Shown: positions 23,522-31,140 of the stretch, in pieces
Layout of the letters: each line of letters opens with the position of its first letter
Numbering within the stretch: position 1 is the stretch's first letter
DNA from: a virus
IMG/VR virus record: IMGVR_UViG_3300047334_000042
Span: 1 to 34,073 of that record
Strand: one strand, 5' to 3'
DNA: 34,073 bases
Position numbers and translations under genes: made by a program
Notes under the pieces: generated by a model
The model's input: the letters and a program-made list of their open reading frames with translations, nothing else
Told to the model about the DNA's origin: nothing
Database searches by the model: none

Positions 23522-26500
23522 CTACTGCACCGTGCTGCAGACGGTGGGCGTGCTGCACGACACCGACAGCGACTGATGCGCTGTGTTCAGCGTCACGCTG
23601 GCCGCGCCGTTGATGGTGCCGCCGCTGGGTGCCGCGATGGTGAACGCCGTGCCGCCAGCCGCCGTGCCGCCGATGTCGGCGAAGGCGTAGCGATGCCGCA
23701 GCATCGGCTGCGCCGGCATCGACACCGCCACAGCCGTCGCCGCGCCGTAGTTAAAGTCCAGCTCACTGTCGCTAAGCTGCACCGCCTGCGTCGCGCCCGA
23801 GGTCACGATGCGCGGCGCGGAGGCGAAGCTGGGCGCGCTGAACTCCATCTGCGCGGAGTTGGCGTTGTAGGTATCTTCGTAAGCCTTGATGCTCAGATGG
23901 CTGGCGTGTGCGACGCAAGCGCCGCCATAAGGGCCGGTGCCGTTCTGGCCGCCTTGCTGGCAGGATCCGAACGCCTCATAGCCGGTCTCCATCGGCGGCA
24001 GCAGCGGCTGAGTGCCGGTAAACTGCGTCGCCTCGCTGCGCTGGGTGTTGCTGTCCAGGTAGAACGAGAACAACGCGCTCCCGACGCCGGTCTGCGCCGA
24101 GGTGATGAGCGGCTGATAGTGGCCGCCGAACGTTTCGACGTTGCCGTCGAAGGCTGGCTGCCCGGTGGTCAAGACGCCGTTCGTCGTCAGCACGTAGCCA
24201 TGCGTCCCGAGCACGCCGGCGAAGGTCAGATTCGTCAGATAGGACCCGTTGGTTGCCAGCACGACCGGAATGCCGGTGTCGGTAATCGGGTAGAACGAGT
24301 GATAGATCGCCACCGTGACCGCAGCACTGCTCAACGTCGCCGTCGCCGGGTCGCTCAGCGTCAGAGTTTTGCCGTCCGCACTCACCGGATTCGTGGACAC
24401 GCCAGGTTTGCCGATGGTGGTGTTCAGGCAGTTCGTGGAGGCGGCGATCATCCACGGGCAGGCAGCACTCCCCGCTCCGGGAATGCTGATCTGCCCGTAG
24501 CTATGCCCCTGATTGGCCAATGAGGCGCTGCACACCAGCGAGGTTTGACCGCTAGTGATGGAGCACGTGCCCGATGATGTGAAATTGTACAGGTAGCCAC
24601 CCACCGTGTAGTCGGTCCCGTTCGTGCCCTCCACCAGTTCGTTGCCGGGATAGCCGGTCAGCATCGTGCTCGTCTGGCCGCCGATCCCGACAGGCGTTCC
24701 ATAGGCACCGTTGCCGATTCCCATGATGAGGTAGCCGCCGAGGTTCGACCAGAAGGTCGACGCGCTACCGGCCACGCTCTTGGTCTGGAATCCGAGTTCC
24801 CAGCCCATGACCGGCACAGGCCACTGGAATGGCGGCGTGGCGATGGCGCCGGTCGTGTAGTTTGCCCCCATGCCCTCCACTTCATCGGCACGGCGCAGCG
24901 GCCCGCGTTCGATGTCGACTCCGGTCTGATACAGGATGTCGGTGCGGCCGGTGTCGAGCAGCCCGATGTGGCCGCCGCTGGCAAGCGTTCCCCACGTGTT
25001 GCTCTGCGGGTTGTAGTAGTCGCCGCTCTCCACCATCGACGCCTCCCAGCGCGAGATGAACAGCATGTTCTCTTGCTGGGCATAGCTGGCGTTGCTGGTG
25101 TTCCCCTGCGGATTGAAGGCCGCGGAATTGATGATGATGTCTGGGTTGCTGCCGCAAGTGGTCCGCCACGCCGCCGTCTGGGTATAGGCGATGACGTTCC
25201 ACCATGCCGACACGTTCAAGTTCACAAGGTCATTTGAAAACCGGATTGTCAGCACGTCCGGGCAGTCGGCCTTGATGTAGCTGATCCACTGCGAACCCTG
25301 GTTCGTATACCACTGCGAAATGCTGGTCAGGTTGGTCGGCGGCACACCCGAGGCAGCGCCGATCACCGGCCCCGCCGGGTCGAGTTCCGACATCGTGGTA
25401 GCGCCGATGCAGCGGTTGTTCACGGTGATTCCAGGGAAGCCCAGAGGCGAACCCGCATTGGCGGTCTTGTAGCTCTCCTCGATGACTTTCGACAGCGAGC
25501 CGAAGAACGCCAGATGGTTGCTGCTCGGCGAGCACATGCTGTCGCCGGTCGCGTCCACCACGACGGGGCCGCCGGCCAGCGCCTTGCTGACCGCCTGCCG
25601 GTAGTTTTCGTTGCGGTTAAGCGTCACCGGAATTGCTTGCCGCGCGAATGGCGGCGTGCAGCGCGCGGCGTTGCGAAGGAATTGCGAGCCGATCGGATAG
25701 ACGATGCGGCCGCCGTTGACCGATCCATCGTTGCACAGCAGCACGTTCGCCACCGCCGCCGCGCTGGGCGTCACCCAGAACGGCTTGACTCCTTGCGGGA
25801 ACGTGACTTCCGAGTAGCCGCTGTTGACCGCGTAGCTGAACAGCGAGATCAGCGCCGCGCTGTCGTCTGTGCCGCAGCGCAGTTCGTTGGGCGTCTGATG
25901 CCTCGTCACTCCGGCATTGGACGCCAGGGTGACGTGGAACGGGTCGGTGTAGCCGCTGATGGCGGCAATCAACTCCGCCCCAGCCGCGCCGATATTGCCG
26001 ATGTCACAGGTCTGCCCGACCATCGCCGGGGTGAACACCATCGGCCCGAACGACAATTGCACCGCATTGGCATTGGACAGCGTGTAGGGAGGTGCTGCCG
26101 CCAGCGTCGCGACGCTGCTGGTCGCCGACAGCACCGTGGTGGTGAAGTCCGCATTCGTGCCGGTCGGGTCGTGAATCGTTATCTGGATGCTCGATCCATC
26201 TCCCGCCGTCGTGTCCGAATACAGGTAGGTCGCGTTGAACGCCCCGGCTGGGCAAGTCAACAGATTGCCGGACGTGGAGCAGAAGTTCAGCTCCATCGTG
26301 TTCTCGGCATTGTCTTGCGAGGCGGTGAACGGGGTGCTGGAGTTGCTGTAGGACCCGAACACCGAACCGCCGGTCGACGGCAGGAATGCCAGCCCGCTCG
26401 TGAAGGTGCCGCTGCTGCTCGGAGCGGGGTTCAGCGTCACCGTGTAGGGTCCTGTCCCGGTGATTGCGGTCACGATTGGGTTGTTCGACCATGTGGTGCC

Positions 26501-26923
26501 GGTTGCGAGCGAGACGGCTTTGATGCCGTTGCCCGCGACGTTGCCCAGCAGATAGCTCGGCAGGGTCACGCCGGACGGCAGCGTGATGACTGCCTGCGCG
26601 GTGCCGTTGGTGGTCACGCTGACGGTGCCCGCAGCGTAGACATAGGCCGCAGTGATGCCGAGGCTGGGCGAGCCGCTCGTTGTTTCGGTTGAGGACGGGT
26701 CCGACTGCGCGTTGGCGGCGATGGTCGGGCCGCCGAACGTGGCGGAGTCGAGCGGCGTCAACACGGTCGGCACCGCGCCCAGCGTCACCCGCCCAGCCGC
26801 GCCCGAGGCGACGAGGCCCGGCACCGTCTGGGTGGCGACTCCCGGCGCAGGCGCGGGCAGCGGCCCGCCAAACGCCGGAGGGGCACACACCAAGACTGTG
26901 GCGGCGAGGATCCATGCGCGCAT
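23522..26923 (-). CDS. Large exported protein with SGNH-esterase-like domain and beta-rich ends
   Basis: The 1133-residue product starts at ATG 26923 behind AGGGG. Residues 1-19 form a signal peptide (MRAWILAATVLVCAPPAFG). Residues 25-345 are beta-rich. Residues 350-385 (GTDDSAALISLFSYAVNSGY, then FPQGV) recall the start of pectate-lyase-like domains. Residues 453-690 resemble an SGNH hydrolase: VVVDATGDSM with candidate nucleophile Ser462, VNNRCIGATT (block II, Gly507), and PDVLTIRFSND (block III, Asn564). The usual D-x-x-H is not clear; GGHIG (His652) is a candidate, with Ser at the Asp position. The mature part has 18 cysteines. It may deacetylate a surface polysaccharide. The two features, esterase fold and export, are inferences. 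Confidence 0.72.
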   Translation of the reverse strand: MRAWILAATVLVCAPPAFGGPLPAPAPGVATQTVPGLVASGAAGRVTLGAVPTVLTPLDSATFGGPTIAANAQSDPSSTETTSGSPSLGITAAYVYAAGTVSVTTNGTAQAVITLPSGVTLPSYLLGNVAGNGIKAVSLATGTTWSNNPIVTAITGTGPYTVTLNPAPSSSGTFTSGLAFLPSTGGSVFGSYSNSSTPFTASQDNAENTMELNFCSTSGNLLTCPAGAFNATYLYSDTTAGDGSSIQITIHDPTGTNADFTTTVLSATSSVATLAAAPPYTLSNANAVQLSFGPMVFTPAMVGQTCDIGNIGAAGAELIAAISGYTDPFHVTLASNAGVTRHQTPNELRCGTDDSAALISLFSYAVNSGYSEVTFPQGVKPFWVTPSAAAVANVLLCNDGSVNGGRIVYPIGSQFLRNAARCTPPFARQAIPVTLNRNENYRQAVSKALAGGPVVVDATGDSMCSPSSNHLAFFGSLSKVIEESYKTANAGSPLGFPGITVNNRCIGATTMSELDPAGPVIGAASGVPPTNLTSISQWYTNQGSQWISYIKADCPDVLTIRFSNDLVNLNVSAWWNVIAYTQTAAWRTTCGSNPDIIINSAAFNPQGNTSNASYAQQENMLFISRWEASMVESGDYYNPQSNTWGTLASGGHIGLLDTGRTDILYQTGVDIERGPLRRADEVEGMGANYTTGAIATPPFQWPVPVMGWELGFQTKSVAGSASTFWSNLGGYLIMGIGNGAYGTPVGIGGQTSTMLTGYPGNELVEGTNGTDYTVGGYLYNFTSSGTCSITSGQTSLVCSASLANQGHSYGQISIPGAGSAACPWMIAASTNCLNTTIGKPGVSTNPVSADGKTLTLSDPATATLSSAAVTVAIYHSFYPITDTGIPVVLATNGSYLTNLTFAGVLGTHGYVLTTNGVLTTGQPAFDGNVETFGGHYQPLITSAQTGVGSALFSFYLDSNTQRSEATQFTGTQPLLPPMETGYEAFGSCQQGGQNGTGPYGGACVAHASHLSIKAYEDTYNANSAQMEFSAPSFASAPRIVTSGATQAVQLSDSELDFNYGAATAVAVSMPAQPMLRHRYAFADIGGTAAGGTAFTIAAPSGGTINGAASVTLNTAHQSLSVSCSTPTVCSTVQ

Positions 26924-26926
26924 GAT

Positions 26927-27349
26927 CTAATTCCCCTGGCTGACGGAAACCACGGCCGCCGCCGTGCAGAAGACATGCACGCTGGCCAGCGTCACGCCGT
27001 CCGACAGAACGCTGGGCGGCGGTTCTACGATGTTCCACACGTAGCCGCCCGGTATCGGCGTGGAGGTCGCAGTCGCCGCCGTGCTGTCATCGGTCATGGT
27101 GCATGTCGCGTTGTTCGGGACGATCCGCAGCACGCGCGCGAACACCACGCTTGCCGTCGTGCCGGTCGGGGCCGTCCAGACCAAGGTGGACACACTGGCC
27201 GGCACGCTGACAGACACGTCCCCCTGCATGGTCTGGCCAGGGGCCAGCGGTGTGATCTCCATGCCGTTGTAGACCGCGCCCGCCTGTGCCCATGCGACGG
27301 CAGGGAGCAGGCACAGGGCCGCCGCCAGCGTCTTCATCGTGCCGCCCAT
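26927..27349 (-). CDS. Small exported beta protein in fibre cassette
   Basis: The 140-residue frame has two candidate starts: ATG 27349 (AGGAG seven bases ahead) and ATG 27337 (overlapping the upstream stop as ATGA). Either gives a signal peptide (MKTLAAALCLLPAVAWAQA, cut at AWA). The mature part is about 117 residues and beta-rich (QGDVSVSVPASVSTLVWTAP, SVVFARVLRIVPNNATCTM, VTLASVHVFC). It has two cysteines, which could form one disulfide. The gene lies between the tailspike-like and esterase-like genes and is coupled to both. It could be a fibre accessory, chaperone or capping protein; no family is recognised. Confidence 0.72.
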   Translation of the reverse strand: MGGTMKTLAAALCLLPAVAWAQAGAVYNGMEITPLAPGQTMQGDVSVSVPASVSTLVWTAPTGTTASVVFARVLRIVPNNATCTMTDDSTAATATSTPIPGGYVWNIVEPPPSVLSDGVTLASVHVFCTAAAVVSVSQGN

Positions 27350-29601
27350 GTGGTAGCTCCTGTCGACCGAGGAAGGAATGATGCCGAACCACCCGATACG
27401 ATCACGGCGGCGGCGTTGGTGGCCCGTCCGTCGATAGCACTCCCAACAACAGGCCAGACATCGACCGGGCCAGAACTGCGGTTCACCACCACTTCAGCGC
27501 ACGCTTGCGCCGGCTCGGCGAACAACCGCACGCCCCCAGCGCCGGCAGTGACCGTATTCGTGCAAGCGGTCAGCAACGTAGCCGCCGACTGCGCGCCGCT
27601 GTTGGCCACGCCATCCGCGTAGTAGGTCCCGGCCGCCGCCACGCTTGCATAGGTCAGCGGCGCGCCACACGACCCGATGCCGACCACGCCGCTCACATCG
27701 CCCCCGAGGCACGGCAAGCCGGCCAGCGCCGGTAGCTTCAACGCGGTCGAACCGGAAGCAGTGTCCACAGCTACCTCGCTGATCAGCGCCGACGCCGCCG
27801 GGTCCTCCGGGTAGATGTTGGTCGTGAACAGGTTCCAGACATCATCCGTGAAGTGCGCCGTCGTCATCCCGTCGGACACATAGGCCGCGCCGGAACCGTT
27901 CATGATGGTATTCGAGATTTGGACAGCGCCGGAAAGCAGTTGCAGCCCGACACCCCCAGCAACTATGTTGTTCCGTAGCTGGGTGCCATGGATCGTAACG
28001 CCCGTTGCGGTGTTGCTCGAATTGGCAACTAGTTGGAAGGCGACGGACGACGTATAGCCATCGGTGAAGTTGATCGTGGCCGCATTATCGGTGACGTTGT
28101 ATCCAACATTGATGGCATCATTCTTGTCTGCTCCATCATAGGAGCAGTTCTGGCAGAACAAGCCGTTCAGCCCGACGCCGGCATGGAAGGCGACGGCGTG
28201 GGACAGGGAGAACAAGTTAAGCGCCTCGATATTTTCTGAATTGGTGAAATAGAACCCATCCCCTGCACGATAGCCGGTGTCGAAGTTCACCGTGCCCCCG
28301 GAGGTATAGGCGACGTTGCTGAAGGTGGCCGTGCCGGTGCCGTTAGCCGTTGCCAGGCTAGATGCCACGATGGCGCTGCCCGCCGGCATGATCCCCAGCA
28401 CCGTGGCGGCCGGCAACCCCGCCGTAGCTACATGCATCCCTGGCACGATGCCTGTCATGCTCGACAGACCAGAGATGACCGAGGAGCCGAGATGTGTGGT
28501 GCCGGTGACGGATACCGGAGCCGTCTGCGATCCCTGCAGATCGATATGCGTGCTGTCCACCACCGTGACCGGGTACGGATAGTTGGCCGCAGCCATGCCG
28601 CCCACGCCTTGGATCGTGGCCCGCGAGCCGCTCGCGATCGATGCGTCGATCGCCGAAGCAAGCGTCAAGCGGATCAGCCCCGACCCGTTGTCCGCCGCGC
28701 CCGCGACGCTGTAAGAAGGAAGCGAGAACGTTTGGTTCTCGGTCAGGAACGGACCGCACTCGACATCCTTGAGCCGGCTCGGGTCCGTCGAGCCGTCGAC
28801 GTGCAAGCAGGACGTATCATCCAGGAACAACCCGTCCGCGTAGAACCGTGGATAGTTGGAAGCGATGCCTAGCGCAAACCCATAAACCCCGACATGGCGA
28901 AGGTGCACGTCCTTGCCCGTGGTGGTGATCCCCGTGCCGGCAAAGCTGGCGACCAACGCATAATTCTGCCCCGCGCTCGTTGGAGTAATCAGCCCCGCCT
29001 GCATGACGGAGACGTTTTCCATCGTGGTCGATGCGCCGAAGACCAGGGAGTAGGCTGGCGCGAATTGGATGACGCACGGAAGCGTGCTCCACGCGAAATT
29101 GTAGGGCTGCCCGAAGTTGTCCCCTACGCATTTCAGCGTCACGCCGCGAGGCACCGTGATGTTGCCGCTGGTTGCCAAGTAAACGGCCGGTGCGAGGACC
29201 AACACCTGCCCAACGTCATTACCGATGCTGCCCGCCACCGAGGCGTTGAGTGCGTTCTGTAAGCACGTGCGCGCATCTGTCACCCCATCGTGCGGGCAAG
29301 AAAAATCATCCGCGTGAGGCTCGTCTGACGCACGTGACGCAAGCGTCCGCGCAGTACTGCCGACCGTGCCGATGGTGGTATTAGTCGAAGCAAGACCCCC
29401 AACTGCAACTGCTCCCACACTCGGAGCGGTCAACGTGACCACCGGCCCGGTCTGGCCGTTGACGGATGTGATGGTGCCGCCCCCGCCGCCGCCTCCGCCA
29501 CCCCCAGGCGTGACCTGTTGGGCGTGCGCGGCCGCCGACGTGCAGACGCAGAGTGCGTATATCAAACCAGCACGGAGAATTCTCATGTTTTGGCTTTTCA
29601 T
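27334..29601 (-). CDS. Exported pectate-lyase-like tailspike
   Basis: The 755-residue product starts at ATG 29601 or ATG 29586, both with weak ribosome sites; both give a signal peptide (MRILRAGLIYALCVCTSAAA, cut near AHA). Ten glycines follow (residues 33-42), then TITSVNGQTGPVVTLTAP, a common fibre joint. Residues 98-160 contain ADDFSCPHDGVTDARTCLQ and VPRGVTLKCVGDN, the start of a pectate-lyase-3-type right-handed beta-helix, which continues to about 620. The end (about 685-755) carries the fibre module also found in two cassette-2 genes. Twelve cysteines lie in the mature part, several flanking the GV-T-D turn. It probably binds or cuts host polysaccharide. Confidence 0.8.
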   Translation of the reverse strand: MKSQNMRILRAGLIYALCVCTSAAAHAQQVTPGGGGGGGGGGTITSVNGQTGPVVTLTAPSVGAVAVGGLASTNTTIGTVGSTARTLASRASDEPHADDFSCPHDGVTDARTCLQNALNASVAGSIGNDVGQVLVLAPAVYLATSGNITVPRGVTLKCVGDNFGQPYNFAWSTLPCVIQFAPAYSLVFGASTTMENVSVMQAGLITPTSAGQNYALVASFAGTGITTTGKDVHLRHVGVYGFALGIASNYPRFYADGLFLDDTSCLHVDGSTDPSRLKDVECGPFLTENQTFSLPSYSVAGAADNGSGLIRLTLASAIDASIASGSRATIQGVGGMAAANYPYPVTVVDSTHIDLQGSQTAPVSVTGTTHLGSSVISGLSSMTGIVPGMHVATAGLPAATVLGIMPAGSAIVASSLATANGTGTATFSNVAYTSGGTVNFDTGYRAGDGFYFTNSENIEALNLFSLSHAVAFHAGVGLNGLFCQNCSYDGADKNDAINVGYNVTDNAATINFTDGYTSSVAFQLVANSSNTATGVTIHGTQLRNNIVAGGVGLQLLSGAVQISNTIMNGSGAAYVSDGMTTAHFTDDVWNLFTTNIYPEDPAASALISEVAVDTASGSTALKLPALAGLPCLGGDVSGVVGIGSCGAPLTYASVAAAGTYYADGVANSGAQSAATLLTACTNTVTAGAGGVRLFAEPAQACAEVVVNRSSGPVDVWPVVGSAIDGRATNAAAVIVSGGSASFLPRSTGATTWAAR

Positions 29602-29743
29602 TGTCTTTGCTTGCTTCGGTCTGGTTGGTTTGCTGCTCTACGCAGCGGCGCGCGTAGCATGGGCGCTACTGCGCTTAGCAGTCTACCTAATACCAATCTT
29701 CTGTGTGGGTATGGCGCTATGGGCGCTAGTGCTGGCCCTGTAG
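29585..29743 (+). CDS. Small plus-strand membrane protein (two segments)
   Basis: This is the only gene on the plus strand that I support. ATG 29585 has GGAG seven bases upstream and the frame ends at TAG 29741-29743, for 52 residues. The product is almost wholly hydrophobic, with membrane segments at about 2-20 and 31-51 separated by ARVAWALLRLA. It starts in the overlap with the 5' end of the tailspike gene and is antisense to about 17 of its bases. A GAGAATTCTC palindrome (29575-29584) covers the ribosome site. A short, two-segment protein could be holin-like or an exclusion protein, but no motif confirms this. It may also be a chance frame. Confidence 0.5.
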   Translation: MFWLFIVFACFGLVGLLLYAAARVAWALLRLAVYLIPIFCVGMALWALVLAL

Positions 29744-29748
29744 CATAG

Positions 29749-29785
29749 CTAATTCAAGCCAAACGGCACACCGCCAGGCCGTTTT
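29749..29785 (-). repeat. Intergenic structured repeat, copy A (core hairpin)
   Basis: On the minus strand this 37-base core is 36/37 identical to plus-strand 6169-6205. It contains AAACGGC and GCCGTTT as a 7-bp stem with a 10-base loop. GGCCGCTACTAC and CCCCGCC upstream of it on the minus strand link it to copy C. The core lies between the plus-strand small gene (3' side) and the 29841-30137 gene. Confidence 0.8.
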
Positions 29786-29808
29786 AGGGGCGGGGCTGGG
29801 GGTGTAGT

Positions 29809-29842
29809 AGCGGCCAGCGGCCAAACTGGCCTGGCGGCCGCT
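29809..29842 (-). terminator. Strong GC-rich hairpin at end of HTH gene (possible terminator or RNA processing site)
   Basis: AGCGGCC (29809-29815) pairs with GGCCGCT (29836-29842), and GGCCA (29819-29823) with TGGCC (29827-29831) round an AAC loop, with an asymmetric internal loop. It overlaps the stop codon of the HTH/zinc-ribbon gene. No U-run follows on either strand, so an intrinsic terminator is only one reading. Confidence 0.45.
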
Positions 29843-30137
29843 AATAGGAGCTGGTTTGGTAGACGTCCATCTGCTTGCACGAGCGGCAGACGAAGTTGCC
29901 CTTTGAGATTGGCGTAAAGGGCTTCTGACAGCACAAGCATTTCCGATCGCCTATGGTCAGCTTAGATGGCGGTGTGGCCTGCGACGCGGAACTGCGCCTG
30001 TAGCGCTGTAGCACGTAGCGGACCTGAGTGACGGTCAATCCCAAATCCTGCGCAACGTCGGTGACGGTGCGCCCGGGAGTAGCGCTGGAGAGAATACGCT
30101 CAATCCTCTCCAGCGGTATTAGCTGCCCTATCGGCAT
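29841..30137 (-). CDS. Small HTH and zinc-ribbon protein
   Basis: The 98-residue product starts at ATG 30137 (TGATG overlap with the upstream stop). Residues 20-48 form a helix-turn-helix (RTVTDVAQDLGLTVTQVRYV), with a recognition-like second helix. Residues 67-87 hold a zinc ribbon, C67-x2-C70 and C84-x2-C87 (CLCCQKPFTPISKGNFVCRSC is 21 residues, so only the Cys pairs are cited here). It could regulate transcription of this late operon, or the gene on the other strand. Similar small ribbon proteins are common in alphaproteobacterial phages, as I recall. It is followed by the hairpin and copy A of the intergenic repeat. Confidence 0.78.
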   Translation of the reverse strand: MPIGQLIPLERIERILSSATPGRTVTDVAQDLGLTVTQVRYVLQRYRRSSASQATPPSKLTIGDRKCLCCQKPFTPISKGNFVCRSCKQMDVYQTSSY

Positions 30138-30490
30138 CAGTTTGGTTTGACGCCTTGCTCGACCATTTGATCAAGCATCTGCTGCGCTTGTAGATGGTCC
30201 ACCACAATCTCGGCAAAGGTCTTGGCGATTGCGTTGGCCACGGCCAGCCGTTCCAACGGTTCCAAATTTTGGACCATGTGGAGCAGCGTGGACGTGGTAA
30301 GGTTGATTAAAGGCGCGGCGTTAGTGTGTTCGCCGATGTCGTAGCAGCGCGTGCCAGTGCCGGTATTATCGTAGAACACCAGCAAGGATGCGGATTTGTC
30401 CGCGTAGCAGCCATTAGTCAAACCTTCCAGGAAGGTCTTTGCCGCCTTGGTCAGCGACGGCACACGCTCATTGTTACCGAGGACTAGCAT
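30137..30490 (-). CDS. Small accessory protein, unknown function
   Basis: The 117-residue product starts at ATG 30490, two bases after the stop of the upstream gene. It begins MLVLGNNERVPSLTKAAKTF and has an alpha/beta composition with ADKSASLLVFYDNTGTGTRC in the middle. The C-terminal half is helical (LEPLERLAVANAIAKTFAEI, then DHLQAQQMLDQMVEQ). I recognise no family. It is in the run of small genes after the terminase, which in many phages is a place for variable accessory genes. The stop overlaps the start of the HTH gene. Confidence 0.72.
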   Translation of the reverse strand: MLVLGNNERVPSLTKAAKTFLEGLTNGCYADKSASLLVFYDNTGTGTRCYDIGEHTNAAPLINLTTSTLLHMVQNLEPLERLAVANAIAKTFAEIVVDHLQAQQMLDQMVEQGVKPN

Positions 30491-30492
30491 GA

Positions 30493-31116
30493 CTAGCCGC
30501 CGATTCCCACGCCTTTCTCATCACCGGATGCTTTTTTGATGCGCGGGCGCTCGAGTGCCTTGGGTTGACCTGCAACCTCCGACGCATCGGCGAGCTGGCC
30601 GCTGTCGAACTGGTAGTCGACTTCGTTCTCGTCCGTATTCTGACGATCCTCACCAACCGCGCCGACCACGGCATCCGGCTGTTGCTGCGCGTCCACGTCG
30701 CTGACGGCCTCGGTCGCGTCCTGGTAACCCGCATATGGGTGCGGTTCGTTTGGCTTATCCGGGCTGGCCGGATTCGGCTGGCCGGGGTAGCTGCCGGTGC
30801 TAGCCTCCTGGCCAGGGGCGACTTCTGTGCCGGGTGTGTCTGGACGCTTGTCGATCATCACCGTGCGCGGCCTGGCGGGTTGGTTGGCGCGTTCGGGGTG
30901 CGCAACCAGGTGCTCGAGTTCCGCGATGAGCGCACGGACGCTGTGACCCACGAACGCACGCGACACATCCAGCGCATGTTGCACGCCGGCCTGCCAGGTG
31001 TAGTTGTTTGCGACTGCTGCGGGGTCCGCCGTCGTGCTGTTGTCGGCCGGCTGCTGGAGAACTTCGTCGCCCTCGCGCACAACCGGGCCGGGGGTTGCAG
31101 TCATTGGATCGGACAT
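30493..31116 (-). CDS. Low-complexity, acidic accessory protein, unknown function
   Basis: The 207-residue product starts at ATG 31116 with AGGAG five bases upstream. Residues 35-80 are probably a helical domain (WQAGVQHALDVSRAFVGHSV, RALIAELEHLVAHPERAN). The rest is low complexity, rich in Pro, Asp, Gln, Ala and Gly (GQEASTGSYPGQPNPASPDK), with a basic end (KALERPRIKKASGDEK). It is probably largely disordered. No family is recognised. It could be an adaptor or virion-associated protein, but this is unsupported. Confidence 0.72.
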   Translation of the reverse strand: MSDPMTATPGPVVREGDEVLQQPADNSTTADPAAVANNYTWQAGVQHALDVSRAFVGHSVRALIAELEHLVAHPERANQPARPRTVMIDKRPDTPGTEVAPGQEASTGSYPGQPNPASPDKPNEPHPYAGYQDATEAVSDVDAQQQPDAVVGAVGEDRQNTDENEVDYQFDSGQLADASEVAGQPKALERPRIKKASGDEKGVGIGG

Positions 31117-31140
31117 TCTAACTCCTGTTGCCTTGTTGTG

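Noticed and set aside
25514-26692. Plus-strand open frame of 392 codons
   Set aside because: Antisense to the esterase-like gene; Arg-rich composition (frequent R, A, G, V) with no ordered motifs; no ribosome site that stands out.
29473-29504. Poly-glycine codon run as a possible phase-variable tract
   Set aside because: The glycine codons are mixed and interrupted (GGC, GGG, GGA), not a homopolymer, so slippage is unlikely to switch the gene.
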